Positions 35,742 to 45,155 of a DNA stretch of 64,000 nt are shown piece by piece. The DNA is taken from contig OZ005657.1 in assembly GCA_963930645.1 (NCBI GenBank), positions 54,276,653 through 54,340,652 of the forward strand. Reading direction: 5' to 3'. Positions within the stretch are counted from its first letter, which is position 1. The number at the start of each line of letters is the position of its first letter. The notes beneath the pieces are model-generated. The model was not told where the DNA came from. It did no database searches and saw only the letters and a list, made by a program, of their open reading frames with translations. A program made the translations under genes and the position numbers. This DNA is from Salticus scenicus. Taxonomy: Eukaryota; Arthropoda; Arachnida; Araneae; Salticidae.

Positions 35742-36698
35742 ATCCATCACTGTTTGATTGACTTTTTTATTTGTAGTTAAATCCAAATAAATATGTTTAC
35801 AGAAAATATAAATTGTATAAAAACACAATGATACAAATAAAAATGTCCTAAAGTAAAACCAATAGTCATTTTTATCGGGTGATGGCACCACAGGAGGGGG
35901 GACCACAGGAGCGGGTAGTGGCATCACAGGAGGCGGGGGTGGGGGCGGTGGGATCACAGGGGGTGGGGGCGGTGGGATCACAGGAGGCGGTGGTGGAATC
36001 ACAGGAGGGGGGAGCAGAGAAGAGAGTTTGAACGTGGTACAGTTTGGGTTCGTCCACGTGCCATCCGGTAAACATTTGATGAATTGGACTCGGCCCTCAC
36101 AGGTCACCAGCGCAGCGCCTGGATTGATATTTCTCAGCACGTGGGGTGTATCGGGTAAAGCGGGACAAGGCGCACATCGAAAGGCGTCGCCGCTCCACGT
36201 GCCATCCGCTTGGCACGTTCGGTCCCCCCCTACCCCATAAAATCCATCCTCACACGTGAAAGTGGCCACGGATCCCACCTTTCGATCCGGATACGAAACG
36301 CTTCCGTGTTCGGGAGGCTGTAACTCGGGGCACTGGACGGGCAGACATTTCAATTTTTCGATCGAAGGGGTCCATTCCCCACTCGCCCCGCAAAAGATTT
36401 TGGCCATAGGGGGGTTGTTGAGTCGAAAACCTTCCAGACAGTGGTAAACGACGTGTTTGGAATAGATGTACTCTTGACCCCGGGTGAATCCGTTTTTAAG
36501 GAGGGGCGGTCGGCCGCAAGACACCGGTGTGCAAGTGACCGAGGGAGGATCCCACTTCAATTCTGGGGTCAGTTGGGAAAAACGAATCTGAGATGTGTAT
36601 CCACGCTGACATTGGAGGGTCACTCGATCTCCTGCGGAATAGGGGGGTTCCCCCATAAATTCTCCTTTCACGGCTACCGGTAAAGTATCTATCATCAT
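35733..36698 (-). CDS. Sushi (CCP) repeat membrane protein
   Basis: 321 residues. Three complete sushi modules (about 59-119, 122-178, 178-223), each with four Cys and the typical G-x-W before the last Cys (GEWTP, GTWSG, GTWTN), follow a partial first module. A proline-rich stalk (PPPPVIPP repeats, about 228-272) and a C-terminal membrane segment (about 281-300) complete it. There is no clear signal peptide, so the 5' end may be truncated or an exon missed. Sushi repeats bind proteins on cell or virion surfaces. A surface glycoprotein or complement-like decoy is plausible. Confidence 0.88.
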   Translation of the reverse strand: MMIDTLPVAVKGEFMGEPPYSAGDRVTLQCQRGYTSQIRFSQLTPELKWDPPSVTCTPVSCGRPPLLKNGFTRGQEYIYSKHVVYHCLEGFRLNNPPMAKIFCGASGEWTPSIEKLKCLPVQCPELQPPEHGSVSYPDRKVGSVATFTCEDGFYGVGGDRTCQADGTWSGDAFRCAPCPALPDTPHVLRNINPGAALVTCEGRVQFIKCLPDGTWTNPNCTTFKLSSLLPPPVIPPPPPVIPPPPPPVIPPPPPPPPVMPLPAPVVPPPVVPSPDKNDYWFYFRTFLFVSLCFYTIYIFCKHIYLDLTTNKKVNQTVMDLM

Positions 36699-36729
36699 TC
36701 TCTCAAGCTAACTTTTTTTTCTTTTATTT

Positions 36730-36748
36730 AAAAAAAAAAAAAAAAAAA

Positions 36749-36774
<26 letters not shown>
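36730..36774. repeat. A19T26 tract
   Basis: Short tract between divergent genes, followed by AATATAAA as possible TATA box. Confidence 0.9.
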
Positions 36775-36780
<6 letters not shown>

Positions 36781-36806
36781 AAGAATATCCACCATAAGTT
36801 TCGCAT

Positions 36807-37369
36807 ATGGCTTCATCACTTAGACATTCAATTCTAAATGATTTATTGGAGAATTTTTGTAAAAAAAGACGTTATACGAAAAAAACTGTCATTCGTACAG
36901 ATTATATTCTTGAAAATGTCTTTTCGTACTTATTGAAAAATTATCATCAATTTAATGCCATTGAGGCCATAAATGAGAAAGAAAAAGAGGTTTTAGATAC
37001 CATAAAATATATTTTAGATCATTTTGAAAAGACTTTTGTACCCATTATAAGAAAACTTTATGTACAAATACAAATAAATGACTATGATGAGACGATTTTA
37101 CAAGGCATAGCAAACGAAATTTTTAATGAAGGTGTAAATTGGAGTAGAATTGTTGCTTATTTCTTTTGTGTTAGAGAATATGTGATTTTAGGAATGAGTC
37201 CATCAAGTTCATTTATAGATGTGGCATTTGAAATATTTTCACAAATAGTAAAGGTAACATTAGGATCATGGATAGAAGATCATGATGGTTGGCAAGGCAT
37301 AAAAATTTTAAAAGAGGACAAACCGTCATCTGAACCAAGTTGGGCTAAAAGTCTTTTACAAACATCCTG

Positions 37370-37370
<1 letters not shown>
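36807..37370 (+). CDS. Bcl-2 family protein A
   Basis: 187 residues. BH1 is NEGVNWSRIVAYFF (about 112-125) and BH2 WIEDHDGWQGI (about 158-168), the NWGR and W...GGW landmarks of Bcl-2 folds. The helix VIRTDYILENVFSYLL precedes them. No C-terminal membrane anchor. Viral Bcl-2 proteins sequester BH3-only or Bax-like proteins and block mitochondrial apoptosis. Nearly identical to the copy at 40058-40591, with a changed C terminus. The stop TGA is merged with the following A tract. Confidence 0.92.

Positions 37371-37434
<64 letters not shown>
37370..37434. repeat. A27T38 tract
   Basis: Begins with the last base of the Bcl-2 A stop codon. Confidence 0.9.
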
Positions 37435-37437
<3 letters not shown>

Positions 37438-37512
37438 TTTCAAATTCATCGCTTACATCTTCATTTCAAAAATGATTCGTGTTCAAGTTGTTCATACGAA
37501 AATGTTTTAATC

Positions 37513-38319
37513 ATGAGTAATACTAATAAATTATCTCTATTTTGTTTACATCATGATATTTTGGAAAAAAATCTTTAAAAACTACATTCCATTTCATGAT
37601 AAATTAAAATTACTTGAAATGTCTGAATTTAAAACTCTACTGTGCAATCCTTATTTGTGGTCAATTCCTCACCATTTCTTTTCTGAATTCTTACAAATAG
37701 GGAAGATGATAAAAGAAGGTTGGTATTTAAATAATCACAATCAACCAATTTATGTGTCCTTGGACGAAAAAAACGCAAGTATACTTGTAATTTATTTTTC
37801 GTATAAAAAGAATCATGATCCTAAATGGATGAATGTTTGCAAAGAACAAAATGGAATTTTAAAACGTGCAATGGTCGATGGTAAATTATTACAAGTATGG
37901 ATTGAATTGAAATATTTTCAAGAGTATTTTAACTTTGGTACAAAGAATTTCTTAGCTGTCGATGATATAATGAAATTTCGATTTTATTCTTTGGAAGGAA
38001 ACAAAATTATCGCTGTGAATCGTTCTTCTAAAATTCTTCGTTATCCCGACTTCTTCACTCCCAAAATTTATCATTTTGATAGACAATGTTCTGTGGCGAA
38101 GAACCTCGTTTTCTAATCACCTTGAAAAATGAATATACATTAACACAAAGATGTCTTGCATCTACAAATAGGGAAGAAACCCTTCTTACACCCATATATT
38201 TTAAGGAAAACTACCTGGATGTTTATCCTATCGACCTTCAAAATGTACCATCCAATGGTGAAATGTTGAATGATGAGCATATTGTTGTTTTAAGACATTA
38301 TGAATATCGATTGAAATAA
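37513..38319 (+). pseudogene. F-box-like gene copy, frameshifted
   Basis: Duplicate of the intact gene at 40642-41436. The reading from ATG 37513 stops after about 19 codons because of one extra A in an A7 run near 37562-37568. The homologous reading resumes to 38116 and shifts again near 38090-38100 before ending at 38319. Conserved blocks (GWYLNN, YVSLDEKNA, FRFYSLEGNKII, PKIYHFD, NEYTLTQRCL) remain readable. Homopolymer error could explain the first break but hardly both. Confidence 0.75.
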
Positions 38320-38366
38320 TTTCTTTTCAAACGTTTATGATGATGAAATGATTAAAAATAACACAC

Positions 38367-38372
<6 letters not shown>

Positions 38373-38455
<83 letters not shown>
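38373..38455. repeat. A37T46 tract
   Basis: Between the broken F-box copy and the histone-like gene. Confidence 0.9.
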
Positions 38456-38459
<4 letters not shown>

Positions 38460-38603
38460 GTATAATTATAAACAGTTTACATTGTTCATTCTAGCTGTGA
38501 TCCTCGTATCTGTTGGAACTCAATTTTATTGGTGAATTCCCGTTCAATGTTTGATTTCATTGTTAATTTGACAGTATCTATATTTGCAAATACCTACAAT
38601 AAT

Positions 38604-38996
38604 ATGGAGTATAATTCTTCATCTCCTTCTACATTTCATCAGGCTATATCGTATAGTGACCCACGAAAGATTACGAACCCATCTGAAGTAGGGGGTTCGA
38701 CCGGACGTAAACTATGTTCTAGGAAAGGTGGGAAAAACAAAAAAGTGAAAACTCTGTGTCAATGTGATTATTGTTTATCTCTCCTTGTGTCAGACAAAGT
38801 CTTAAGAAAAATGGCTCAACGTAGAGGGATTAAAAGCTTATCTTCTCAAGCATTACCCTGTGCCAGAAAAGTTTTACGTATTTATATGCAATTATTATTA
38901 AGTTATGCTTATACTCATGCTTTGAAAGAGGAAAGAAACACTGTAACGGCTGCAGATGTAGTATATGTTGTGCAACAATTTGGAAATACTATTTAA
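38604..38996 (+). CDS. Histone H4-like protein with extended N-terminal tail
   Basis: 130 residues from ATG 38604; an in-frame ATG at 38547 would add 19. Residues about 63-130 match the H4 histone fold: VLRKMAQRRGIKSLS (as H4 helix 1 and loop), ARKVLRIYMQ, and RNTVTAADVVYVVQQFG, equivalent to the H4 segment before its C terminus. The tail of about 60 residues is unlike host H4, has basic GRK/KGGKNKK stretches and a CQCDYC cluster. Bracovirus H4 genes also have extended tails and alter host chromatin. A similar role is inferred. A relic of this gene's 3' end lies at 41540-41651. Confidence 0.85.
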   Translation: MEYNSSSPSTFHQAISYSDPRKITNPSEVGGSTGRKLCSRKGGKNKKVKTLCQCDYCLSLLVSDKVLRKMAQRRGIKSLSSQALPCARKVLRIYMQLLLSYAYTHALKEERNTVTAADVVYVVQQFGNTI

Positions 38997-39216
38997 AATT
39001 TTGGATTTGTAATTATGTGTTTTTTAAAAAATAAATATTTGTGTTGAAAATATCTCATTTTTTTAACATTCATTAAGGCATCAATGAAAAGGTCATTCAA
39101 ATTTAATTTACATAATAAATAACACTATATTATTTTTTAGGCTATTGGATAACCTCCAATTACCAACTTATTTATTAAATATATACATCAATATATACAC
39201 ATACAAAATTTGTTTT
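38997..39216. other. AT-rich intergenic, copied at 41651-41906
   Basis: Contains GGCATCAATGAAAAGGTCAT and TAGGCTATTGGATAACCTCC, both repeated in the second block. No gene seen. Confidence 0.6.
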
Positions 39217-39786
39217 TTACCAGCCATCATCGCTGCTACGATTGTTGACAGGTACCCTACCTAAAAAAATTAAGTAATGTAACTCTACTGTTTATAGTCA
39301 AAATTAAAATATAATCACAAATTTAACAATATACTTTAAACTAATTTAAAAAATGAAATTTAACATTTTCAAAGTGAAATACTGTAAATAAAAAATTATA
39401 CTTACATTTGTTCATCTGTAAAATTGTCTCGGTATCCTTGTAGTTAAAGACGTGTGTACTGGGTATGTGCGATCTTCTTTCGGTCTATAATCCAGCAAAT
39501 GATATGTGGATTCTGGAACATCCCAATACTCTTCAACTACTATCCTGTGTCCTTGCGGGCTCTCATCTGGTATCGGTGGCAAGGGTCTAGCATATCTTGC
39601 TCTTCTTGCTACAGGAGGTCTGTTTAGACCCCCCAGAGGAGAACCTTGTTTATCTAAGAATTGTCTGCATCTCCTACATATTATCCATATAATGGATTCT
39701 TGTGTAGCATCATGACAGGTAATTTTACCACAAAAGTTGCATCCAATGTAACCATTGAAATCAGCACTTATGTCATTCCCACTCAT
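39217..39786 (-). pseudogene. CxxC zinc-protein gene, copy A (intron, interrupted)
   Basis: From ATG 39786 the reading of 124 codons has two CxxC pairs (CNFC, CRRC) in the first 40 residues and a Pro/Arg middle, ending at TGA 39412. Copy B (41907-42551) has no stop there and continues to a GTAAGT splice donor. In copy A the donor (first base 39405), the TTTTTTTAG acceptor (last base 39261) and an exon encoding RV...SSDDGW-stop (39217-39260) are all retained. However, the TGA and a one-base phase difference disconnect them. It may still make the 124-residue form. Confidence 0.65.
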
Positions 39787-39804
39787 TATTCACTAACTTT
39801 TTAA

Positions 39805-39851
39805 CTACGAAACTGTGGAGGTTTTATGAGTTACCTAGTTACACACAACTG
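39805..39851 (-). promoter_or_regulatory. Upstream element shared with 11732-11772
   Basis: Plus-strand CGAAACTGTGGAGG, ACCTAGTTACAC, CAACTG, before a minus-strand gene as at 11713. 39852-40004 has no gene; CCTCTATATCACGTGACG near 39938-39955 is repeated in altered form at 42650. Confidence 0.45.
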
Positions 39852-40004
39852 TACACCTTGGAGAAACTTGCTCTACTAAAACTTTTCCAGAGGAAGTAAA
39901 GACATTTTGTAGTGCCATTTACATCCCGTGATACGCCCTCTATATCACGTGACGGGTTCGACCAATAAGAACCGGGATTAAAAGAATGCACCTGGTCTCT
40001 TTTG

Positions 40005-40042
<38 letters not shown>
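40005..40042. repeat. A38 run without T half
   Basis: Follows the 5' region of the CxxC copy A and lies just past the 3' end of Bcl-2 B. Confidence 0.85.
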
Positions 40043-40044
<2 letters not shown>

Positions 40045-40057
40045 AGCCCAACTTGGT

Positions 40058-40591
40058 TCAGATGACGGTTTGTCCTCTTTTTAAAAATTTTATGCCTTCC
40101 CAACCATCATGATCTTCTATCCATGATCCTAATGTTACCTTTACTATTCGTGAAAATATTTCAAATACCACATCTATAAATGAACTTGATGGACTCATTC
40201 CTAAAATCACATATTCTCTAACACAAAAGAAACAAGCAACAATTCTACTCCAATTTACACCTTCATTAAAAATTTCGTTTGCTATGTCTTGTAAAATCGA
40301 ATTCGTCTCATCATAGTCATTTATTTGTATTTGTACATAAAGTTTTCTTATAATGGGTACAAAAGTCTTTTCAAAATGATCTAGAATATATTTTATGGTA
40401 TCTAAAACCTCTTTTTCTTTCTCATTTATGGCCTCAATGGCATTAAATTGATGATAATTTTTCAATAAGTACGAAAAGACATTTTCAAGAATATAATCTG
40501 TACGAATGACAGTTTTTTTCGTATAACGTCTTTTTTTACAAAAATTCTCCAATAAATCATTTAGAATTGAATGTCTAAGTGATGAAGCCAT
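40058..40591 (-). CDS. Bcl-2 family protein B
   Basis: 177 residues, almost the same as Bcl-2 A but inverted. BH1 NEGVNWSRIVACFF and BH2 WIEDHDGWEGI are intact. Differences are a two-residue insertion (DETNSILQ) and a shorter C terminus. It stands head to head with the F-box gene at 40642 (50 bp between ATGs), whereas copy A is head to tail with its F-box partner. Duplication was thus followed by inversion. Confidence 0.92.
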   Translation of the reverse strand: MASSLRHSILNDLLENFCKKRRYTKKTVIRTDYILENVFSYLLKNYHQFNAIEAINEKEKEVLDTIKYILDHFEKTFVPIIRKLYVQIQINDYDETNSILQDIANEIFNEGVNWSRIVACFFCVREYVILGMSPSSSFIDVVFEIFSRIVKVTLGSWIEDHDGWEGIKFLKRGQTVI

Positions 40592-40641
40592 ATGCCAAAC
40601 TTATGAATTAAAGTGATTCAAGTTGTTGATAAAAAATAGTC

Positions 40642-41436
40642 ATGAGTAATACATTATCTCTCTTTTCTTTACATTATGATATTTTGGAAAAGATATTTAA
40701 AGAATACATTCCATTGCACGATAAATTAAAATTACTCGAGATGTCTGAATTTAAAAGTCTACTATACAATCCTTATTTGTGGTCAATTCCTCACAATCTC
40801 TTTTCTGAATTCTTACAAATAGTGAAAATAGTAAAAGTAGGTTGGTATTTAAATAATTACAATCATCCGATTTATGTCTCCTTGGACGAAGAAAACGCAA
40901 TTGTATTTATAATTTATTTTTCGTATAATAGAAAAATCCACAATCGTAATTGGATGAATGTTTGCAGAGATGGAATCTTAAAACGTGTTGATAAAAAAGA
41001 AACAACAGATCTCTGGATTGAATTGGAATATTTTCAAGAGTATTTTGACTATGTTATTGGAAAGACTTTCTTAGCTGTCGATGATATAATGAAATTTCAA
41101 TTTTATTCCGTGGACGAAAACAAAATTATCGCTGTAAATCGTTCTTCTAATATTCTTCGTTATCCCGATGCTTCCACTCCCAAAATTTATCATTTTGATA
41201 AACAATGTTTTGTAGGTGGAACTATCGAAGAACCTCATATTTTAATCAAGTTGGAAAATGAATATAAATTAACACAAAGATGTCTTAGCTGTGGATGCAC
41301 AAATGGGAGAGAAATCCTTACACACATATATTTCACAGAAAACTCCCTGGATATTTATCCTATTAAAACTGTCCCATTCGAAGATGTAATGATTGTTGCT
41401 GGGAGAAGATTTGAATTCCTTCCCATCCATTCGTAA
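40642..41436 (+). CDS. F-box-like protein
   Basis: 264 residues. N-terminal F-box-like helix set (LHYDILEKIFKEYIPLHDKLKLL, NPYLWSIP), then the family domain (GWYLNNYNHPIYVSLDEENA, FQFYSVDENKII, PKIYHFDKQC) and a Cys motif (CLSCGCTNGRE). An intact paralogue of 37513-38319 and relative of 4864-5871. Probable adaptor for host SCF ubiquitin ligase (inferred). Pairing with a Bcl-2 gene occurs twice, and the 11907 gene fuses the two domains. Confidence 0.75.
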   Translation: MSNTLSLFSLHYDILEKIFKEYIPLHDKLKLLEMSEFKSLLYNPYLWSIPHNLFSEFLQIVKIVKVGWYLNNYNHPIYVSLDEENAIVFIIYFSYNRKIHNRNWMNVCRDGILKRVDKKETTDLWIELEYFQEYFDYVIGKTFLAVDDIMKFQFYSVDENKIIAVNRSSNILRYPDASTPKIYHFDKQCFVGGTIEEPHILIKLENEYKLTQRCLSCGCTNGREILTHIYFTENSLDIYPIKTVPFEDVMIVAGRRFEFLPIHS

Positions 41437-41906
41437 AAAAGCTTCATATATCACAATCACAAGTATTCTGGGTCTGTTTTATCCATTCCTATAAAAGCAT
41501 ATTTTCCAATAAAACAGCTTTCTCGAAAAAGTTCGTTTGCTTATATGGAATTAATATTAAGTTCATCCTTTGAAAGAGGAAAGAAACATTGTCAGATGTA
41601 GTACAGTATATGCTGTGCAACAGTTTGGAAATACTACTCAAAATTTTGGTAAATAATGATTATTTGTAATTATGTGTCTATAAAAAATAAATATTCATTA
41701 AATATTTCTCCCTTTTTATTTTTAACATACTCATGAAGGCATCAATGAAAAGGTCATTCATACATAATGATTAACACTATATTATTTTTAGGCTATTGGA
41801 TAACCTCCAATTACCAACTTATTTATTTTTTTTCAATTTTTCAAATATCTACACAAATAATTTTTTCAAATACATTTTTCAAAATATATACATAACAGAA
41901 ACAATT
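41437..41906. pseudogene. Intergenic block with histone-like gene relic
   Basis: 41540-41651 matches the 3' end of the H4-like gene (TTTGAAAGAGGAAAGAAACA and TTTGGAAATACTACT...AAAATTTTGG) with deletions; no reading remains. 41720-41825 copies the flank at 39061-39180. Confidence 0.8.
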
Positions 41907-41973
41907 CTACCACCCATCATCTTCGCTGCTGCTGCTGTCAGGTGCCACCCGTACCTATATATTAAAAAAATAA

Positions 41974-42053
<80 letters not shown>

Positions 42054-42065
42054 TATATATAAATA

Positions 42066-42115
<50 letters not shown>

Positions 42116-42551
42116 CATTTGTACCTCTGTAAAATTGAATGGGTATCCTTGCAGTCATAGAGGCATAGACCGGGTAACTTCTGTCCTCCTTAGCCTGATA
42201 ATTTAATAAGTGGTACTGGGTGGTACACTCGGGTCTTACTTCCCATTCGTCCTGTCTGGTGGTTTCATTTCTTTTACCATCCCAGTACGTAATTTCCTTA
42301 TCAAGTTCCCGGTATCCTCGTGGACTTTCCTCCGGTATGGGTGGTAGAGGTCTGTTGAAGCGAGACCTTCTGGATGGGGGTGGTCTTCTTAGACCTCTCA
42401 AAGAAGAACCTTGTTTGTCTAGGTACTGGCGGCACCTTCTACATATAACCCATATAATAGATTGTTGTCTTGCATCGTGGCAAGTTATCTTGCCACAAAA
42501 GTTGCACCCGATGTATCCATTGAAATCCGGAGTTATATCTTCACCACTCAT
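41907..42551 (-). CDS. CxxC zinc-protein gene, copy B, with predicted intron
   Basis: Predicted exon 1 (42551 to 42117, 145 codons) has CNFCGK, CHD, CRRC (zinc ligands within residues 15-40), an RPLPPIPEESPRG proline segment and a Tyr-rich end. A donor GTAAGTAT follows in phase 0. The intron (42116 to 41955, 162 nt) contains (ATT)n and (AT)n microsatellites and ends with a pyrimidine-rich tract and ATATAG. Exon 2 (41954 to 41907) adds 15 residues (VRVAPDSSSSEDDGW) and a TAG stop, giving 160 residues. Without splicing the frame runs into Ile/Tyr repeats. Exon-2-like sequence is kept in copy A. Function unknown. Confidence 0.65.
41978..42110. repeat. (AT)n and (AAT)n microsatellites
   Basis: About 35 AT units (to 42058) followed by about 14 AAT units, inside the predicted intron of copy B; absent from copy A. 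Confidence 0.9.
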
Positions 42552-42749
42552 TTTTTACTGCAGTCTTCTCGCTTTAATGTCAATCCACTACTTTACCAGA
42601 GGCTTCTGACTACACGCGATATTTATTGCCGCGCTATCCGCCGTGCTGCGCCCTCTACATCACGAGTTCAACCGGATGTTCTGGGGCAAGAACAAAAAAC
42701 TCCCTTGACCTGTCTCGCTCACCACGGTGAGTGCAATGCCCTCGTGGTA

Positions 42750-42754
42750 TTAAG
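42750..42754 (+). promoter_or_regulatory. TTAAG motif, p33
   Basis: TTAAGAAAGATG: motif four bases before the ATG, identical to that of the 45975 gene. Confidence 0.5.
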
Positions 42755-42758
42755 AAAG

Positions 42759-43649
42759 ATGAAGCATCAGACTTATCAAACGCTTTATCAAGCCCATCTC
42801 GGAAATGTAGACAAAAACGCTTTGTTACAAGCGCGTCAAGCAGAGGACGATCCCTTTTATCATAATCTTATCGATTTAGTGTTAGAGAAGAATGCTATAA
42901 CCGTACCTTGGGATATTAGTCCCTTTACCAATAAATTTCGATCAGGATTACCTCGAGTTCGACTAGACGAGACCGTCTTTGCTTTTATACTGCGCATAGC
43001 AACCATTATTAAAGAAGAAAAATATCTTCGTTCTTTTCAAAAACCAGAATCACAGGATGCGATCCTGGCATGGGAAAGTATTTTGCGCAATATCCTCTTG
43101 TGCAGCTTTGCACTTTTGTATAATGTTAAATGGACAGTACAATCTGTCTTTAAATATTTAGATCCAGCGGTCGTTCAACTTTTGAGTGGGGGACATGCGT
43201 CTGTATTACGCGAGCTTTTAAAAAACGTGGGTGTGACTGTGGCACAAGAAGAACTCTATCCAGCAGAACGGGATTTTCAAAAATTAAACTTTTTACACGT
43301 GGGTCAATACAGTTCTTTCTATTGGCGATTTTTACATTGGATGGCGGAAGCTTTCAAAGTCCGAGAAAAAATGCCATTTTACAAAAATCTTTGGGTCGAA
43401 ATTATAATTGGACCCTTATACAGAACACTGCGTTGCGGAATATGTATGGTTCATTTTCGAGAAATGGTAGAGGAGTTAAAACCACAATTACTCAATACAG
43501 AAACAGATTTTTCTAAACTTTGGTTTGATATGCACAATCGTGTACATGCTCAGAGGCGTAAGCAATATACGTTTCTCAACGAACCCGATTACACACAATC
43601 AGAATACGAAGAGGACCGTCAATTCATGATCAAAGCTTTGTTACCATAA
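42759..43649 (+). CDS. p33: P33-type FAD sulfhydryl oxidase
   Basis: 296 residues; baculovirus P33 (Ac92) has about 260. The catalytic pair is C226-G-I-C229, preceded by an FYWRFLHWMAE helix and followed by HFREM and LWFDMHNRVHAQRR, the W..H..N.V..R signature of Erv/ALR FAD-binding domains. It forms disulfides in virion proteins such as the Cys-rich PIFs. The frame is open far upstream, but the ATG at 42759 follows a TTAAG motif. The 3' end overlaps the next gene tail to tail by 31 bases. Confidence 0.9.
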   Translation: MKHQTYQTLYQAHLGNVDKNALLQARQAEDDPFYHNLIDLVLEKNAITVPWDISPFTNKFRSGLPRVRLDETVFAFILRIATIIKEEKYLRSFQKPESQDAILAWESILRNILLCSFALLYNVKWTVQSVFKYLDPAVVQLLSGGHASVLRELLKNVGVTVAQEELYPAERDFQKLNFLHVGQYSSFYWRFLHWMAEAFKVREKMPFYKNLWVEIIIGPLYRTLRCGICMVHFREMVEELKPQLLNTETDFSKLWFDMHNRVHAQRRKQYTFLNEPDYTQSEYEEDRQFMIKALLP

Positions 43650-44017
43650 TAGGAACTTTTTCCACACGATCTGCGAATAGGGTTAATCTGCATTTGCTTA
43701 AACATGGTGGGGGTTACAGCCACGCGCACTCCAACGGAAAGGACATGTGTATCACCCACGTGTCTTGGAAGTGAAGCATTCCACCAAACTAAAGAAAAAT
43801 CTTTATCGATAGGATCAAATATGCATTCTTTGTCTTGAACAAACCGATTACTTAACAGACCACCATAAGAACCGTAATAAAGTTTTGGATCAACGAGAAC
43901 AAAATTGGGTGGTGGATTCGTTTGGAGAGGAGAAACTGCATAACGAAAAACATTCATGTTTTGAAAGTGTTTTTTTAAACTTGTAAGAGAATCATACTCT
44001 ACCCGTATAAATGCCAT
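43619..44017 (-). CDS. Unrecognised 132-residue protein
   Basis: Start ATG 44017. Soluble, with an NVFRYAVSPL strand near residue 23 and a WWNASLPRHVGD segment near 80; two Cys at most. Convergent overlap with p33. No family recognised. Confidence 0.6.
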   Translation of the reverse strand: MAFIRVEYDSLTSLKKHFQNMNVFRYAVSPLQTNPPPNFVLVDPKLYYGSYGGLLSNRFVQDKECIFDPIDKDFSLVWWNASLPRHVGDTHVLSVGVRVAVTPTMFKQMQINPIRRSCGKSSYYGNKALIMN

Positions 44018-44047
44018 GATTATACATAACATTTATCTTGAAACATT

Positions 44048-44051
<4 letters not shown>

Positions 44052-44119
<68 letters not shown>

Positions 44120-44172
44120 CAGTCAAAAAAAAAAAAAAAAAAAAAAAAAATTTTTTTTTTTTTTTTTTTTTT
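44052..44172. repeat. Double A/T tract
   Basis: A30T38, five-base spacer CAGTC (44120-44124), A26T22. The spacer is much reduced compared with other linkers. Confidence 0.9.
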
Positions 44173-44211
44173 AGTGTTAATAAGTTGTAGACTCGGTCCA
44201 TCCACATTACA

Positions 44212-44634
44212 ATGCTTGGATACGCTTACAGTATTCACATTTCTTTTGTTTCTCATAATGGAAAACACATTCCATGGACCGTCACTATGACTTCGACCAG
44301 TGTACCTCACAAGACTATCAGAATTGGCTGGCTTGGGGATCATTTCACGTGGCGTAATTTTGAAGTGGACAATAATCATAAAAACACGGAGGATTTTCCC
44401 AGACGGCTGAAACCGGATAACTTTGTCGTTAATGTACCCTTTGAATCGGATTTTGTTAAAATTTATAAAAAGAATTATTGGAAAGATTATTTTAAATTTC
44501 AATTTGGAGCTGTGGATCGACCCACTTATGATTATCTAGTACCTTTTTACGATTCGGTTCTTCTTTTGGACTCCCCATCCATTGCAGAAGACAGAACTTT
44601 GGCTGCCGCCTACAGATCGACTGAATCAGGATGA
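44212..44634 (+). CDS. EDRTLAAAYR family protein
   Basis: 140 residues, one of three paralogues (with 50830-51288 and 60429-60854). Conserved are YxxHxSF...G(K)xxPWxxT at the start, (I/V)GxLxxxxT(W/F) near 40, YWKD(Y/G), AVDRPTYDYL and the terminal EDRTLAAAYR. Small, single-domain, no membrane segment. Not recognised. It overlaps the next gene by four bases (ATGA), so both are likely translated from one message. Confidence 0.7.
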   Translation: MLGYAYSIHISFVSHNGKHIPWTVTMTSTSVPHKTIRIGWLGDHFTWRNFEVDNNHKNTEDFPRRLKPDNFVVNVPFESDFVKIYKKNYWKDYFKFQFGAVDRPTYDYLVPFYDSVLLLDSPSIAEDRTLAAAYRSTESG

Positions 44635-45155
44635 GTTCTCAGCGACCCAAGTTGCGTATCACCATCGGACCCTCTATGATGGCCTTAACGAAACGTTTAG
44701 CGAATGAACGAAAAAATAATAAACCCGCCGTGGTGGTGGATTCTCCCGTCGTGGTGGATTCTACTACCACCGTCGTCCCTGTTTCCCCTCTTCGAACTGT
44801 TTACAATCACAGGAACATCGCTGCAGCTTTGTGTGTAACCATCGAGGGATTTACTTTGTCGAACGGCGTGACTAGCATTACGCAAGATGGACATTTGGGG
44901 AATGCCAGCGTAGCGGAAGCGGTGTCGACGATGCAAGTGGAAATTTTGTATTGTGTCGATGACTTTTCTTACAAAAAATGGCAAGATATTGAGATCAGTT
45001 ATACCGAACACCAATTTCTCGATGTGACTTGCATGGATCCACTCCACCTGGAGCCATGTGTCTTTTGTAGGGACCGCCACTGTCATAGATGGAAAGCAGT
45101 ATGGGGGATATGTTTGATTTATAAACTTCCATTTGATCCTATACCTCATTGTTAA
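44631..45155 (+). CDS. Zinc-knuckle family protein (paralogue of 9316-9894)
   Basis: 174 residues. A variable basic start with PVVVDS repeats (about 33-50) precedes the shared domain (FTLSNGVTS, DDFSYKKW, CVFCRDRHCHRWKA, YKLPFDPIPH). The ATG overlaps the preceding stop. The last 17 bases overlap, tail to tail, the gene at 45139. Function unknown; zinc binding probable. Confidence 0.7.
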   Translation: MSSQRPKLRITIGPSMMALTKRLANERKNNKPAVVVDSPVVVDSTTTVVPVSPLRTVYNHRNIAAALCVTIEGFTLSNGVTSITQDGHLGNASVAEAVSTMQVEILYCVDDFSYKKWQDIEISYTEHQFLDVTCMDPLHLEPCVFCRDRHCHRWKAVWGICLIYKLPFDPIPHC

